Assembly (NCBI GenBank): GCA_022605955.1
Contig: JAKCOZ010000007.1
Span: 17,776,001 to 17,840,000 of the forward strand
Reading direction: 5' to 3'
DNA length: 64,000 nucleotides
Source of the DNA: Rallus limicola
Lineage: Eukaryota > Chordata > Aves > Gruiformes > Rallidae
This document shows positions 11,347 through 24,761 of this stretch, piece after piece. The position numbers and the translations under genes were made by a program. The number at the start of each line of letters is the position of its first letter. Position 1 is the first letter of the stretch. The notes below the pieces were generated by a model that was not told where the DNA came from, ran no database searches, and worked only from the letters and a program-made list of their open reading frames with translations.

Positions 11347-14199
11347 GTGGAGTAAAGTGCTGCTCAAAGAGGCAGAGGCTAGATTTTACTTTAGAAAGTT
11401 TTCAAGAGTAGGAAAATAACAAGAGGGATAAAGTCAAACGATAGGTCCTGTGATACTGAGGACATAAGACTTTTCTGGATCAGCTGAGAATTACTTTTAC
11501 CAAATGTTAAATGTGTGGTCATGAGATCCTGGGGTTGTCTGTGCTCAGCGGTGTAGCATTGCAGTCAGAAGAAGCAGCACAAGGGATTTCTGGATGCATG
11601 TGAACCAAAAGGTTAATGTAAGCATGTATATAAGGTGTTGGAGGAAGAGGCCAAAATGGTTTTCAGTTTAAATGATAGCAGCAGAACTGCACAGCACCCA
11701 TATCTGGTAGGGCTGGTGGCTTCCCAGACCCAACAAAAGTGGGTAAACATGTTGATGTCCTATGGAACCAGTAAGCATGGAAGTCTCCTTGCAAAAGACC
11801 TGCATGTAGAAAATCATGACTGGGGGAGCAGGGTGCTTGGTTTGATGCTAATATTTGGGATGTCTGGATGTCTTAAGCTGCAAAGCCTAAATGTGATCTT
11901 GTATGTTGTAGTACTTGTTGTGTTGTGTGGATCTGTATTAAACTCACAGACTCTTAAATAAAGAGATTCTAAAGTGGACATTACTTGGATGCCGATGTTA
12001 AAAAATCACTGGGGAAAGGAAGAAATTTGTGCATTCCAACAGGATTCCAATACAACTAACGACACGTGTGCTATGAGGTATGATCCTGCAATGTTTCTGT
12101 ACCCACAAACGAAGATCACTTTCTTGAAACAGAAATGAGAAAAATTCTTCCGTTTTTGATTAATCTATTTTGATGTCTTTGTTCTAAACAACAAAATGAG
12201 GCTCCCAGGAAGAAATCTGTACATTGCAGAGCTCTGTAAAGAAAACACAGGCAATTAAAATCAAGCTTCTTGGCATTCATAGAATCTTAGTGCAAGTACT
12301 TATAGTAACCTGCGTTAAAAATAAAACCAAAATCTGATGTTTGTCTGGATTTGGATATTTGCCCTGATACCAGAGCATCAAAACATGGACTTGTTCTTGC
12401 TTTTGAATTTTCTGAAAGATTGGATTAACATCTAAACTCTTGAGATTTAAGCTTATCAAAATATTAGGCTGAGCAGGATGAGTGTTCTCTTAATAATTTA
12501 TTTTTTTCAAAAAATTCGCTAACTCTGCAATAGCTGTAACTTGATGGAGTTTTGCATTGGACAGCAAGGAAGGAGCAGTAAGCTTCTGTCCTTTTAAAGA
12601 TGATTCCTTCTGAAATCTAACGACAACAATTTATCTGCTCTAACAGATTTTCTGTTGCTGTTCATTCAAATGGATGTGCAGAGGTCTGGTGACATTATCT
12701 TTTAGGTTAAAAAACCCATTTTTTTAGCTGCACTTTAAGACTGAATCAAAATTAATATTTACATTCTGTACAGTAATTATATTTTACATCTTGTTATACC
12801 AGCTAATTCTTTAAGTGAGATTATCAATGCTTTAGTTACACTTCTTAAATGATAAATGTAGAATGCCTGAATTTAAAATATTTTATTTTTCAGAAGGTCA
12901 CCAAGGCCTTTTATAAGCCAATATTCCTAATCTCCTTGATGTTTTTATTTTGATAATTCTCTAGTGCTCGTAAAATGAGGTTTGCAAGAGGAGAGAGATA
13001 TCTCTTTTTCTTTAATCTTCCTATTTTAATGTATGTTTAGGGTCTGAGAGAGTGCTTTTAACTAAAACAACATTCATACCACCTTTACAGTTTGTTTTCA
13101 CTCTTGTTCCCATTCATTCATTCTAGCTACCCATTTGCTTGCGGATGGTTGGCTGTGTTATCATCTTCCTTTTCTAAGACTTATGTCCATCATTTGTTGT
13201 CTATGGGTTTTTACAGTTCATTTGAAACAGTTTCTGAGTCAAAAATGCAAGAATCTAATAACTTGCAATTAATTTAATCTGCATTAGTTAGTCTTTGAAT
13301 AAATCGTAAACTAGGAGAAAAGAAGGTTGAGGAATTTTGATGGCTATTTTAATCAACATTTGGGTTAATACATAGGTTTCCAATATACAATAGTAGAATT
13401 AATGTTTTTTACTTCACTAATTTTGTTGATATCATTCTTTTTTTCCTGCAAACTAGTCATGCCATTTTTAATTCCTGGACAGAGCATCAGATGAAAGCTG
13501 GGGTGCTCTGGCATGTCTGTCCAGTGTAATTACTTTCTTAAGAATTTTTTTTTTTTGGTGACAGGTTGACCTTGTTAGGTTCCAGCTGTCATGTAGTAAT
13601 ATACATAACAACTTAGCATTATACACTACAATGACCTTCATCTTCCCATAGGTAATTGTCCTTCTTTATTGCCGTTCACATGTCTAGATAGTTTTCAGTT
13701 GTGGCTGCTAAAATTATGAAGTTGATGCTGAAACTCTGTCACTTCTTGCAAATGTAATGTTTGACCTTCATAGCTGTACGCTGCTACTGGGGCCTAGAGA
13801 TAAACAACTCATCTTGTTGGCACTGTTATTCCTGTGGGCAGATGTACACTTGTGAGATCATCAGGTTGGAAGTCACTCTACAAACTTTGACAACATAGCT
13901 GCTTATTAGCAAAGCATTAAAAAGAAAAACAAAAACAGAGAACTAAACAAACTGACTTGCAGCTGTATTCAGAGTAATACTCGTTGTTGTTACACATAGA
14001 AAGAGGCAGTCTACTTTGGAGTCTCATCCCTCATACAGGTAGTCTGTGGCCCATAAACCTTTGTTGCCTGGTGTAAATATTGAATTGTAGTTTGCTGTTA
14101 CCTCCTTGATCCAGATCTTCATGTCTGGAATAGGATGTTGTTCTGATGCCTGGAGACCTTTGTTGCTCTACAGAAAGGCTGAGAACTTACCTGTGCCAG
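11347..14199. other. Unique AT-rich non-coding sequence
   Basis: Nothing gene-like was recognised. The stretch is AT-rich with a 12-base T-run at 13545-13556. The open frame at 11635-11961 (+, 108 codons) has no recognisable domain and is probably fortuitous. Confidence 0.55.
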
Positions 14200-14626
14200 T
14201 GTGTGGTGGTTTAGCCCTGGCTGGAGGCCAGATGCCCACCAAAGTCGCTCTATCACTCCACCTTTTCAGATGGAAAGGGGAGAAAATAGATATTGAGAGG
14301 CTTAGGAGTCCAGATAAGGACAGGGTAAGATCACTCTGTAATTAGTGCCACGGGCAAAACAGACTCAACACAGAATAAAGGAAAGAAAACTCTCTAATGT
14401 ATTACACTGCACTGCACACCCAGTGACACCAGAGTAAGGTAATGAGAAGTGCAACCAGATCTTAAAGCACCTCCCCCCACCCCTCCCTTCTTAGAAAAAT
14501 TAATTTTAGTCATGATTTTACTCCCTTCTCCCCACCCCCCACTATTGTGGCATGGGGAAGGGCAGGGACGGGGGGAATGGGGGTTTTGGTCATTTCTTCA
14601 GAAGTTGGTTTCCTTCTTGGTTTACT
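14200..14626 (+). mobile_element. ERVL-like LTR, 5' fragment
   Basis: It begins with TGTGTGGTGGTTTAGCCCTG, the 5' end of an avian ERVL-type LTR, and continues for ~430 bp. It closely matches the reverse complement of the better-preserved copy at 41,577-42,793: both share 'cagaataaaggaaagaaaac', 'actgcactgcacacccagtg' and a pyrimidine-rich C tract. Similarity ends near 14,626, where the remaining ~800 bp of the LTR is missing. No internal retroviral gene is present and no target-site duplication could be found. CR1 sequence starts within ~100 bp downstream. Confidence 0.85.
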
Positions 14627-14718
14627 TCAAAAATTTGTGTTCTTTCCGATTACAAATAATAGCTCTGAATCAGCTATTAGTTGATCACACATCTGATGTT
14701 ACTTATTGCTACTTTTCA

Positions 14719-15624
14719 GGGGACACAGGAAAGGCAATGGATGTAATATATCTGGACTTCTGTAAAACCTTTGACATATTCCCACACGACATCCTTCTCT
14801 CCAAACTAGAGAGATAAGGATCTGATGAGTGGACTGTCAGTGGATAAGGAATTGATTGGATGGTTGGATGGTTACATCCAAAGAGTAATTGTCAATGGCT
14901 CGATATCCAGATGGAGATCTGTGACAAGTAGTGTCCCTCAGAGGTCTGTACTGGGACCATTACTATTTAATATCTTCAGCAATGGCATTGATGATAAGGT
15001 TGAATGCACCCTCAGCAAGTTTGCAGATGAACCAAGCTGAGTAGTGCAGTTGATACATAGGAAGACAGGAGGGATGTCATCCAGAGGGACCTGGACAAGC
15101 TGGAGAAGTGGGCCCATGTGAACCTCATGAGGTTCAACAAGAACAAAGGCAAGGTCCTGCACATGGGTTGGGGCAATCTTTGTCATCAATACAGGCTGGG
15201 AGATGATGTGCTAGAGAGCAGCCTTGCAGAGAAGGATTTAAGGGTGCTGGTGGATGAGAAGGTCAACATGAGCCAACCTATCTTGTGCTGCATCAAAACA
15301 ATGTGGTCAGCAGGTCAAGGTGATTCTGCCCCTCTCTCTGTTCTTGTGAAATATCCCAGCTTGAGTACTGCATCCAGTTCTGGAGTCCCACAAAATAAGA
15401 AGGACATGGAACTGTTGGAACAGTTCCAGAGAAGGGCCACAAAGATGATTAGAGGCCTGGAGCACCTCTCCTGCGAAGACAAGCTGAGAGAGATGGGGTT
15501 GTTCATCTTGGAGAAGAGAAGGCTCCGCAGAGATCTTCTAGTGGCCTTCCAGAACCTGAAGAGGGCCTACAAGAAAGCTGGGGAAGGACTTTTTAGAAGG
15601 ACGGATGAGGAGGAATGGTTTTAA
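14719..15624 (+). pseudogene. CR1 ORF2 (reverse transcriptase) remnant
   Basis: Three consecutive frames cover it: up to 14,817, then 14,825-15,040, then 15,118-15,624. The first reads YLDFCKTFDIFPHDI, matching the RT motif around the first catalytic aspartate. The second reads QRSVLGPLLFNIFSNGIDD and ends at KFADE, where the family has an F-A-D-D catalytic box; a one-base loss has destroyed the second aspartate and shifted the frame. The last 168-codon frame carries the CR1 C-terminal region ([19 protein letters not shown]). It cannot encode an active polymerase. Confidence 0.9.
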
Positions 15625-15872
15625 ATTGGAAGAGGGTACATTTAGATTGGATATTAGGAAAAAATTCTTCACTACGAGGGTGGTGAAGCATTGGAACAGG
15701 TTGCCCAGGGAGGTGGTGGATGGCCCCTCCCTGGAGGTGTTCAAGGCTGACTTGGATGGGGCCTTGAGCAGCCTGGTCTAGTGAGAGGTGTCCCTGCCCA
15801 TGGCAGGGTGGGGTGGAACTTTATGATCTTTAAGGTCCTTTCCAACCCAAACCATTCTATGATTCTATAATT
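14719..15872 (+). mobile_element. CR1 LINE, 1.15 kb, reverse-transcriptase region to 3' tail
   Basis: It starts inside the ORF2 reverse transcriptase ('atggatgtaatatatctgga', encoding MDVIYLDFCKTFD) and runs through the C-terminal region to a perfect CR1 3' end 'tccaacccaaaccattctat' plus the ATTCTAT(A/G) octamer repeat (15,855-15,872). It is 5'-truncated, broken by single-base frameshifts and non-mobile. The well-preserved 3' end suggests a younger copy than the others in the window. Its 5' end may lie slightly upstream of 14,719. Confidence 0.95.
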
Positions 15873-17570
15873 ATTGTATTACTTGAAAAAGGGTACTAAT
15901 CACATGGAGTTAGGATAGCTACTTTCTAAATACTCCGTACAAGACCGTTTACTAGAATAGTAAAAAAAAAAAAAAAATAGTAAAAGAACTATTTTTAAAA
16001 AGGTAGAAGAGCTGCAGTGAATTGCATTGCATTAGATGTCAGGTTATCTAGTCTAATGCATGGAGTAGAAGCTGAAATGTCATAAGACACAGTTTCTGCA
16101 TTAGATTTGCTGTCACGTTATTACTTAGGTGTTCTTGGCCTTATATTAGCTGCTTTCTGAATGGGGCTGGCAGTGCCTTGCAGTTTGGGCAGTGAACTAA
16201 TCCCTCTGAATGAATAATTTAAGAAATCAATAATCAACCATGAATACATACTTGCTCTGACACTGATAAGGGAATTAGGGGAAAAAGCCCACCTTAATCT
16301 AGATAAACATTTGTAGCTTTTATTACACTTTCAAAATACAGGGTGTAGTTTTGTACTTGTTTTACTATTGGGTATAGAGCTTCGGGACATGAGTAGTCAA
16401 CAAGTGAGATAGAGTATTTTCCATTACATCCAAAACAGTGCCTCAAATTTAGAAGAAGAGAGAAACTGTACAAAGGAGGGGAAAAAAGAGTATTCTAACA
16501 TTTTCAAATTTATAATATTTAGAATATGGAAGGTTATTTCTGAGTTCCAAAGCATTTTATTTACCACACTCAAATTGGAGCTCATGGGAACTTCAGAGGA
16601 TGCACTGCTTAAAATATTATTCAAAAGAAAGTGTAATAAAAAATTTTAAAGATTAGAAGTTAGTCACAAATTATCAAAAAACCAAGACTTTCCCCCAAAG
16701 CATCATATCTTTAAATAATTAACCACACTCATGTTTGATCTTGACACTTAATTCAAATTCAGGATAGACTCCAGACTCAAAGTGAAAGAAAATGCTGATA
16801 TTTTTCCTCCCTCATTTGCAATATCTCTGTGCAATACCATATTGCTTGTTTACTTCTCTATGATGCTACATTTATCTAGTAATGTTCCGTAACACACATG
16901 CTTTAATATTTGATCATGAAAGCTGGGCTCCTGGGCAGAAAAAAGACTCAATCTCTTGAGACTGCCTAGATCAGAGGCCAAAAAGCTAAGCCCTAGATGT
17001 GCATTCCTCTGACTTGAGCAGGAATTAATACTTCAGGTTTAATTTTGGTATCAAAAGCCCACACTTAGCTGCATGCTTCCTTTCGCTTACATTTTAGTTT
17101 GATCTACAATCTTCTTTCAAACTTCCCTCAAGATATCATTCACCTAACTTCTTTATCATACTGTGCCCTCTGTCTCCACAACTTCGTTTCCACTTTCCAG
17201 CCATCACAGTATCTTCTCTAGCACTGCTCATCAGGTACACCTCCCTCGCTCGCTCTCTGACTGTTTATCCATCACTACCGATTTCAGGTCTTGAGTTTTT
17301 CCCTCCCATCCTCATTTTCACTTCCACAAGACCACTAGAAGTCATATCTGCTGTTGGTATTGCTTTGCCCTCCCCCACCCAACTCAATTCTGTGCTAGGC
17401 CATTTCCTATCATCTTTCTTTCCCTTGTGCTCCCCTGTAAGTGACTCTCATGAGCTCCTGATAATTTCTTTCTAGTTCTTGGTGGTGATAATGGTGACTT
17501 TGACTACATGTCATCTGGAAATCCAGTCTGGTTTTAGCTTTTATTCCTGCTTCTTCTCTTCTCTCAGTCT

Positions 17571-17680
17571 CTTCTTTTTCTTTTTTTTTGTTTGGATTTT
17601 TTGGGGTTTTTTTTTTGTTGCATTTGTGTTTTGTTTTGTTGGGTTTTTTCCTTTCATTTTGTTTTCTTTTTTAATGCATG
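17571..17680 (+). repeat. T/G-rich low-complexity tract
   Basis: Runs of T broken by G, GG and GGGG (for example 'ggattttttggggttttttt'). This composition is common in bird introns and intergenic DNA. The open frame through it (17,479-17,697) encodes mainly F, V and G because of composition, not selection. Confidence 0.75.
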
Positions 17681-18987
17681 GTGTCTTAGTTGAATAGGAT
17701 TTGTTAGAATTTTTGCTATTATTTCTGCACTTCCAAACTTACTCTCTGTTGTCAAACTACCTTCTCATCCCCACTCAAAAAACCAGTTCCATCTTTGTCA
17801 TATATTTTCAGGAATGTCCAATCATTAACTCAAGTCCCCAAAGGGTCTATATTTATAGCCCATATATTTGTATAAATGTTTTATTTTATACATAGACACA
17901 GACACATATATATAAGCATACATATAGTATATAAAAAGAAGACAAACTTGCCTACTCACACATCCTCACCCCATTTTTATCTCTTTTTTTTCTTACTTCA
18001 TTCAAACCTCTAAAGGAAGGTATATATTTGGGTACCATCTTTGCCTCTCTTGTATGTTGTAGAAAATTGTTGCAGGTTTTCCTGATAATTCCAAGAGGGA
18101 TTTTTTTTTTCTAATTTTCTGTGTCAGTTATTATAATGTCTGTCTGGGTATGGGAATTACAGCCTTACTCTATTCAAATGTGCAGGGGACAGTTGAAAAG
18201 ATGTTTTTTTGTCAGTTCTTCAGTGCATCACACACAGGCTTCACTTCACAGTTCCTTACCAGCCTACCCAACCTTCTTTCTTCCACAGTGAGTATGCCAA
18301 CTTCTTCCTCTGAAATAGCCAGAGATACCAGTTTCTTTCTGTCCTTTAATTTTCATATAAACATCTCCACTCATTTTCATGCTACCAACTTATCTCTGTA
18401 CCCTCCTTCTGAATCTTAATCTTTTCTGTGCCTTTATAAGGCATTATTAGGTGGTATGAACAGAAAGGCTGATGATGACCAGAAGCATCTCACCTCCTTG
18501 TACTTCCCCCACCATGAGCTGAGGTTCACCTGGCTTTTATACAGCTGCCTAGTTTAAAGTAGTTATCCATAGGTAGTCTCTACTGTCTCGGGTAAGGCAT
18601 AAGGATGACTCGCTGTGTTCTGTGACATGAACCCAAAGAGCTCAGAGAAACTTCTTGCTATTGCTACCAGGATGAATCACCGGCCAACCGATGGATGGTA
18701 TCTGCCATTTGTGGCTTCATTGTGTTATTTCTTCTGTTACCTTAGAAACCCTGCATGGTAAAGAAAAGATTGCTTTTTTATTATTATTATTCCCCTCCAT
18801 AGGTGTCTATGTTGTCCTGCTGGTAAAAGGAGTCCTGGTCCATGACCAAGCCTCCTAGATCTTGTCATAATAGGAATAATGTAGATGTGTTGATTTATAG
18901 ATTAAAGTTTTGGGAGTCATTTCTTGTTTCCTAAGGCACACGTGTATGCTCTTTCCAAAAAGAGAACCCCAGAGCTGGCCTTAAATT

Positions 18988-19032
18988 GTTTATTATTAAT
19001 AATAATTATTATTAAAATAATAATTATTTTTG
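18988..19032. repeat. AT-rich trinucleotide repeat with perfect palindromes
   Basis: A mix of (TTA)n and (AAT)n that forms overlapping perfect palindromes, including ttattattaataataa and aataataattattatt. It could extrude as a cruciform. A related TTATTATTATT run lies at 18,778-18,791. Confidence 0.8.
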
Positions 19033-19854
19033 TTTCCTATCTAAAAGTTTAGGTTTGTTTAATTAAAACATTTTAACCAGTTCTAGAACTTCAAATGATG
19101 CTCTGGGTGGTCAGAACTGAATGTTTTTCCTTCTCATCAGTTAATCCCAAAGAAGTGCACAGAAAAGCTCACTGCTGGTGTTCCAACCTGTATTGATCAG
19201 CTGACCCACCCTTTGGCCAGGGCAAGTCATAAAGTGTTTGCACTGTAAATGTGGTTTTTTTTGTAAATTCTGCAGCACTCAAAAGGCTACCAGGAAAGTC
19301 TGCTGAGGTCTCTGTCATGTGTGGCTGTGCCTGCCACCAGACACTCCTGTGCATTTCATGGAAAACCCAAACTGAATTGAGAGAAGAGGAAACTGATGCG
19401 GTGTATTGACTTTGCTTTGAACCTTGTCTCTTTATTTCCTCTTTTGACTACATATCTTAACATTTATTTTTAAAGAAAAAAGTATTACCTTGTAGGTCAG
19501 TGCTTCTTAAGTGTGACCTGTACCTCCTGTAATAGTCAACAGGGGCTTTGGCATTGTGTTTGATGAATGAACAATTAAGGCCAGATTTTTCTTGTGGGAT
19601 GGAGAATACTTTTAAAGAGGGAGCAGTAATATTTCTCAGTGCTGCTGATGCTGCTGGCAAATGGGGTATGCTTTCCAAACTCGGTGTGTCTCCAGTGGTC
19701 TGGTGAAGGCAGGTGCCTTGCTGCAGCCCTGGACCTTGCGAATGCCTCGCTTCCAGGTATGGCTCTTCCTTTTCTGGACTTACAATATCATGGTCAAACG
19801 CTACTGATCGTTTTATTAGTGTTTTTTAAAGAAAGCCGTTGTATTTTCTGTTTG

Positions 19855-19868
19855 CCAGCAGATGGCAG
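19855..19868 (+). promoter_or_regulatory. Candidate CTCF-binding core
   Basis: CCAGCAGATGGCAG fits the vertebrate CTCF core CCASYAGRKGGCRS at all 14 positions. No promoter or CpG island is next to it, so if it is used it would be a distal insulator or loop-anchor site. A motif match alone gives many false positives. Confidence 0.45.
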
Positions 19869-22800
19869 TGGTGTAGGAGGGTTTGAACAACCATCCAAAT
19901 AAAAAGGGTTCGCTACCACTCTGCAGGCTGCTGTGGACGCAGTTCCTTCTAGCTGCGAAGGCATTATGAACATATTTCTCCTTGGTCTGCATTAGTTGAT
20001 TCATCTCATTAGCACTCGATGATCAATTAATATGTTTTTGAAAGCGTGTTTTTGCCAATTATTTTTTCTAGTGTGCAAAATGGTACTGAAAATGGATGCT
20101 ACTGCAATGGACAGCAGTACTTTTTACACAGCTTTTTCCTGTTGTCATAGGAGCATTGAGCATCTTCAAGCATTTTTCCTTTTAGAAATGGCTGGGTGAA
20201 CATTTTCTGATTTGTAAATTAATCTTTTAGAATATCTGTTTGTATCCCGATTCAGGGTTTGAAATCGACATCTTTTGGTAACTTTTATTTCTAAGGATGC
20301 ATTACTCTGCATTCATCAGGAGTGGCTTTACTGGAGGGGATATAAAGAACTGTTAACCCCTCATTTTTGTGAGCAGATATGGGTCTTGCTTCTGTCTCCT
20401 GTGATGTGGTCTTGACTCTGCAGCCTCTTCCCACTCAGGTCAGGGCTAGAGGTGTGTTCCTATTTCCTCTGAGTTATTCCCATCAATATACAGATGCCAG
20501 AAAGTATTTTAGCCTCACATTGGACCCCCTACTCAACTCTTCTCTAATCGTGAGCATGCCTGCACTCTAAAAGTTTATTGTTTTTTAGAAGCTAATTAAA
20601 AATGATAACATTTCAATGGAAGTCTGGAATCATTTTCATTTTGGAAGTGCTGAACATCCCAGTATCTTATTTGTGCTTGAGCCTTTTCAGGACTCACAAA
20701 ATCAAGTCTATCTCTGCTTAACAACCTGACACGGTAGGTGAGATGTGGGAGTGGCTAACACAGACTGACAGAAAAGGGTGCCTCATAAATTCAGTTGTTG
20801 CTTCTGCTCTTTTCTTTTTTTTTTTAGTGCAACTGAAGCCTGATACCATGATGACCCTCTTTTATATGACAACTTATTTCTTAAGTGTACCAAGTATTTT
20901 TCAAAAGCTCTTGAAGTCTTCAGCACTGCTGTGTCTGGAGCCTGCTTCCAAATTGATGTAGGGAAAAAGGCAGGTTGTCTCCAGTCATGACACTCGGGTC
21001 TTACAAATATGGAAGCGACTTCCAGAGGTTCTTTCATTTTTGTTGTGTAAAGAAGTTTTAAACCACTAAGGTCTAGCTTACTGCACCCAGACTTTCAGTC
21101 TAGGCTTTTTGGTTAGTTGGCTAAACTTAGGTGATCCAATTCTCTATCACAGCTAGGAGTCTAAACTAAACAAACATGTATAACTATTCTTCATAGTACT
21201 AGAGTTAATTTGAAAAAATCCCTCATTTGTGAGACAGGGAGTTGTGTACATAATTGGCTCAAGAGTGAGGCCTTGCAGAGAATAACCGGTATGGACAGAA
21301 CCATGAAAATAACTGAGAAATTGCTAAATGCAGATTAATTTCTGAGTTTATCACCAGGAGCACAGGAGGAGGCAAACGCAAAGAATAAATCAACTGGAAA
21401 GGAGAAAGTAGGGAAGACATTTAGACAAGGGGACAAGCGGTTCAGCAGAGGGTTGGTAAGGTAAGGTCTGAATGAGTGTGGCCAAAAATGTTTGCAAGAA
21501 GATTTTATGAACTGGAAGAATCATTGGCTATACAGGGAGGGAAGCAATGAGGAATATTATCAAGGAAGTCAAGTAGGTGATGACTGCAATGGTTAGTAGT
21601 CTTGATCCTCTCTGTAGAAGGTGATCTCTTCATCCTTCACATGCCAAAAAAAAACCCTTGACTCTATCTGCAAAGACAAGTTTCTTGAAAATTTCATGCC
21701 ATGCATTGCAAGTGCACATTTCTCCATGATAAATCCTGCCCTATCCGTTTCCTGACCAAAATATAATAAGTATATAAATACAAACTTTTAAATATAATTA
21801 AATATGAGACAAAATCCTTTAACGAGACTCCATATTAGACATGACAGCCTTCATTTTACTGTCTTCTTTATATTTTGGGTTTGCCTCTCATGGCAATAGA
21901 AATTATGGCTCTGCTGTGTGGCCACAAGATTTAAGCTGAGGACAACCCGCAGAAGGGACATGATGAATCACTGGTCCTACTGCTTAGTGGTGTCTGAAAC
22001 TTAAGAAGCTGTGGTTAGTTCTGTTGTTGTTTTTAAGCTGCTAGCATGTTTAGAGAGGCAGTGATAAGTACCAGCTGTTAACAAAAAATACTTTTGACTT
22101 AAATTCAGAATCTTTTTTTTGGGGAAAAGATTTTTTGCATTATGTTTCCACATACATTTTTGTGGGGAGTAGAAAGCAACAAACAGTCCCATTGCCAAGT
22201 ATCTCTTCTCTGCTAAAGCCAAGCATGTAACTGTGAAATTTATGTAGGCTAGTGGCCTTTCTGAAGTATGCAATGGTTAGGTTCTTCAACTTACTTTAGT
22301 GTTTCATGCAGGAGCTGTAGGGAGGAATTCTGACTTCCACTTGGTAGCCTGCAGGTCATTTTCTGCTTCAAAATAATTGAAAACATGTAGAAAAATGAGG
22401 ACTTGTCAAAGAAGAAATAAGTTCTTAAAGGTAAAAAAATACGAATTGTGCTCAAATGCAGGTCATGATTTGATGGTTGGTTGTACGGCGCTGAGCACAC
22501 CAAGATGCTCGGCTGGGGATACAGAATATTATTGCAATACAAGTAAAGACTGCTCACACTTTAATGATTTAACATAGTGTTCACAGGGCCAGCCAACTGT
22601 ATCAGTCAATGCTTTCTGTAAATACTGAAAACTGTTCATGTGAATTATCAGCATGATTATGTAGCTCCCATATTGTTTGCCTTGTACAACACCTTTTAAT
22701 TTTTGATGGCACTGCCATTTTGAGAAACAATTTATGTAACGTATTATAGAGAAGGAGGTATGTAGTATTTAAGGTGAAAATGGGTTCACTGCATCCAAGG

Positions 22801-24761
22801 TGAAATACGAATTTGAGCAGCAGTTTGCTAGTCATTGTTAAAATCTATCTGTGAACGGAAAAAGAGGTACAAGTTTGTCCATGTTTGTGTCTCACAAATA
22901 TGCAGGTATCCTCAGCCCCCCCTCCAATTAACAGAATGATGGAGGGGAGGGGAATGTGCTTTCCAATCCTTGTTGGATGAAAATAATATGCAAAGTTCAA
23001 ATAAAAGGAAGAGAGTGGTAACAGGTGGGGAAGAAAGGAGTAAGAAACTGTCTGGGTTTGTGATAATTCCATCTCCTGCCTGTGAGGTCTTGCACCATCT
23101 GACACCCTGTAAGAGGGACTTAGAGGGCCAGAGGGGATGGGACAGGGAAGTGGGAAGAAAGGAAATATCTCTACAGTTGATGGAAGCATTAGCAGCCAGC
23201 CTGTCAACAGCACTGTACAAATAAATGAGTGACATTGCAAATGAATACGAATGTGCTTGCAACACCAGGCAGTGATTCCAGTGAAAAGAAATGCCATTTA
23301 CACCAGGAGGATGCGGGTAACAGGCTCTGTGATCCACACAGGCACAGGGCAGGGTACAGTGGCCATTAGAAAGAGATGCTGCTTTCCTTTCATGGTGTGT
23401 AAACATTTGCTGTCTGCAGAGGCCTGTTGAAATTGTGTGCTTGCGATTCCACTACAGTTGCATCAGTTGCCTACCCTTGTGCTCTTGCTTTTCTGAGAGG
23501 GGAGTTAAGCAGAGGAGTAATGTTTCTGTGTACTTTGTGTCCTGTTGATGGAAACCAGATTTTTATTAATCCAGTGATGCAGTAAACTCTACTAGAATAT
23601 GCTTTTTATGATTACCACAAATGCCATAACATTTCAAGGTACTAGCTTCTGAGGACAGATTTATATGATTGAAAAATCTTTGAGGAGAACAGATGTGAAC
23701 ACTGGAACCAAATGAGAACATGTATTTCTCACATCTGTCCCTTTAATTTTCTGCATCTTTGTGACTCTGTCTGGAATTGTGGGATGCTATATCTGTCATA
23801 TGCCAACAGATGGCAACATTATAAGTCCATTTTTAAAGACGGTTAGAAATAACCAACCTCTCAGCTGCTCCAAATTTAGTCAGAAAAAAATGAGGAAAAT
23901 TAATTATGTCTTTCCTTGGATGTAAAATTATCTTGTTTGCCAGTTAAAGAAACAACAAACTGCCCCCAAACCCCGAGAATTTACATTTATTTGTTCCTTC
24001 TCAATAATTCTTCCAACACCTCTTGTATTTCTTTCTTTTACATACTTTAAATTTAATATTCAGTGTTATTTGACCTGGTTTTATTATGTTACCCTTTCAT
24101 GAGTATGCCTGAAACAATGTTCAGAGATGTTTCCTAAGCCTTTCGAGATCCCAGAAGTAATAAAACTTTAACATAGATAGATATCTCAGGTGTTTTCTAT
24201 TGGTTTCCTTGATATGTTTGTATAATATTTTATCAGAAGCAGCAATAGCAGCACAGGGTGAATTCCCATTGTTTCACTCTATACGGAAATCAGATGAGAT
24301 GAGCCATTGATCCTGCTAGTTCAGACTATGACACTTTATGATAATGCTGAATGAGATTCAGACTGAGTCTTTACAATTTATGAATAAAGCAACATGCTTG
24401 GCTTGTTGCAGTCAGCTCAGTCATATCACTGGGCCATGCACAGGGCATCTATGGGCTGGGAGGCTCATGGCAGCTTCTCTGGCTTGCTCAGCAATTTGGA
24501 GAGTCATTCCAGGTGGTAGCACAGCAGTTCTGGGTCAGGAAATGGGGTGAAAAGTTAAGATATCACAGGAGGGAGCTCTACAAGTATCGTGCTAGAGGTG
24601 CAACCTAATTGGGCAAAATCTTTAGGAGATCACCATCTCACTTCAAAATGTGTCTTTGCTTTTTTTTCTCCCTACATGTATATAGATTTAAAATGTATAG
24701 TGTGCACCCAACAGGTCTGCTTTTTTAGTGTAGATAACATACACTACATATTTAAATTAGA

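Larger units (their letters stand above)
15873..24761. other. Unique non-coding sequence with simple repeats
   Basis: About 8.9 kb without a recognised gene or dated transposon. It contains an A-run (15,962-15,977), a pyrimidine-rich plus strand at 17,080-18,440, a T/G-rich tract (17,571-17,680), AT-rich microsatellite and palindrome sequence (18,778-19,032) and one consensus CTCF core (19,855-19,868). Overlapping minus-strand frames at 22,845-23,406 (150 and 164 codons) look fortuitous. Confidence 0.5.

Noticed and set aside
15118..15624. 168-codon plus-strand frame as a host gene
   Set aside because: The sequence is the CR1 ORF2 C-terminal region ([19 protein letters not shown]) inside a truncated LINE.
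22845..23406. Two overlapping minus-strand frames of 150 and 164 codons
   Set aside because: Two different frames open over the same bases indicate low stop density. No domain or coding signature.
23795..23816. CTCF-like motif (gccaacagatggcaacat)
   Set aside because: Mismatches at the fourth and last positions of the core, so weaker than the full match at 19,855.
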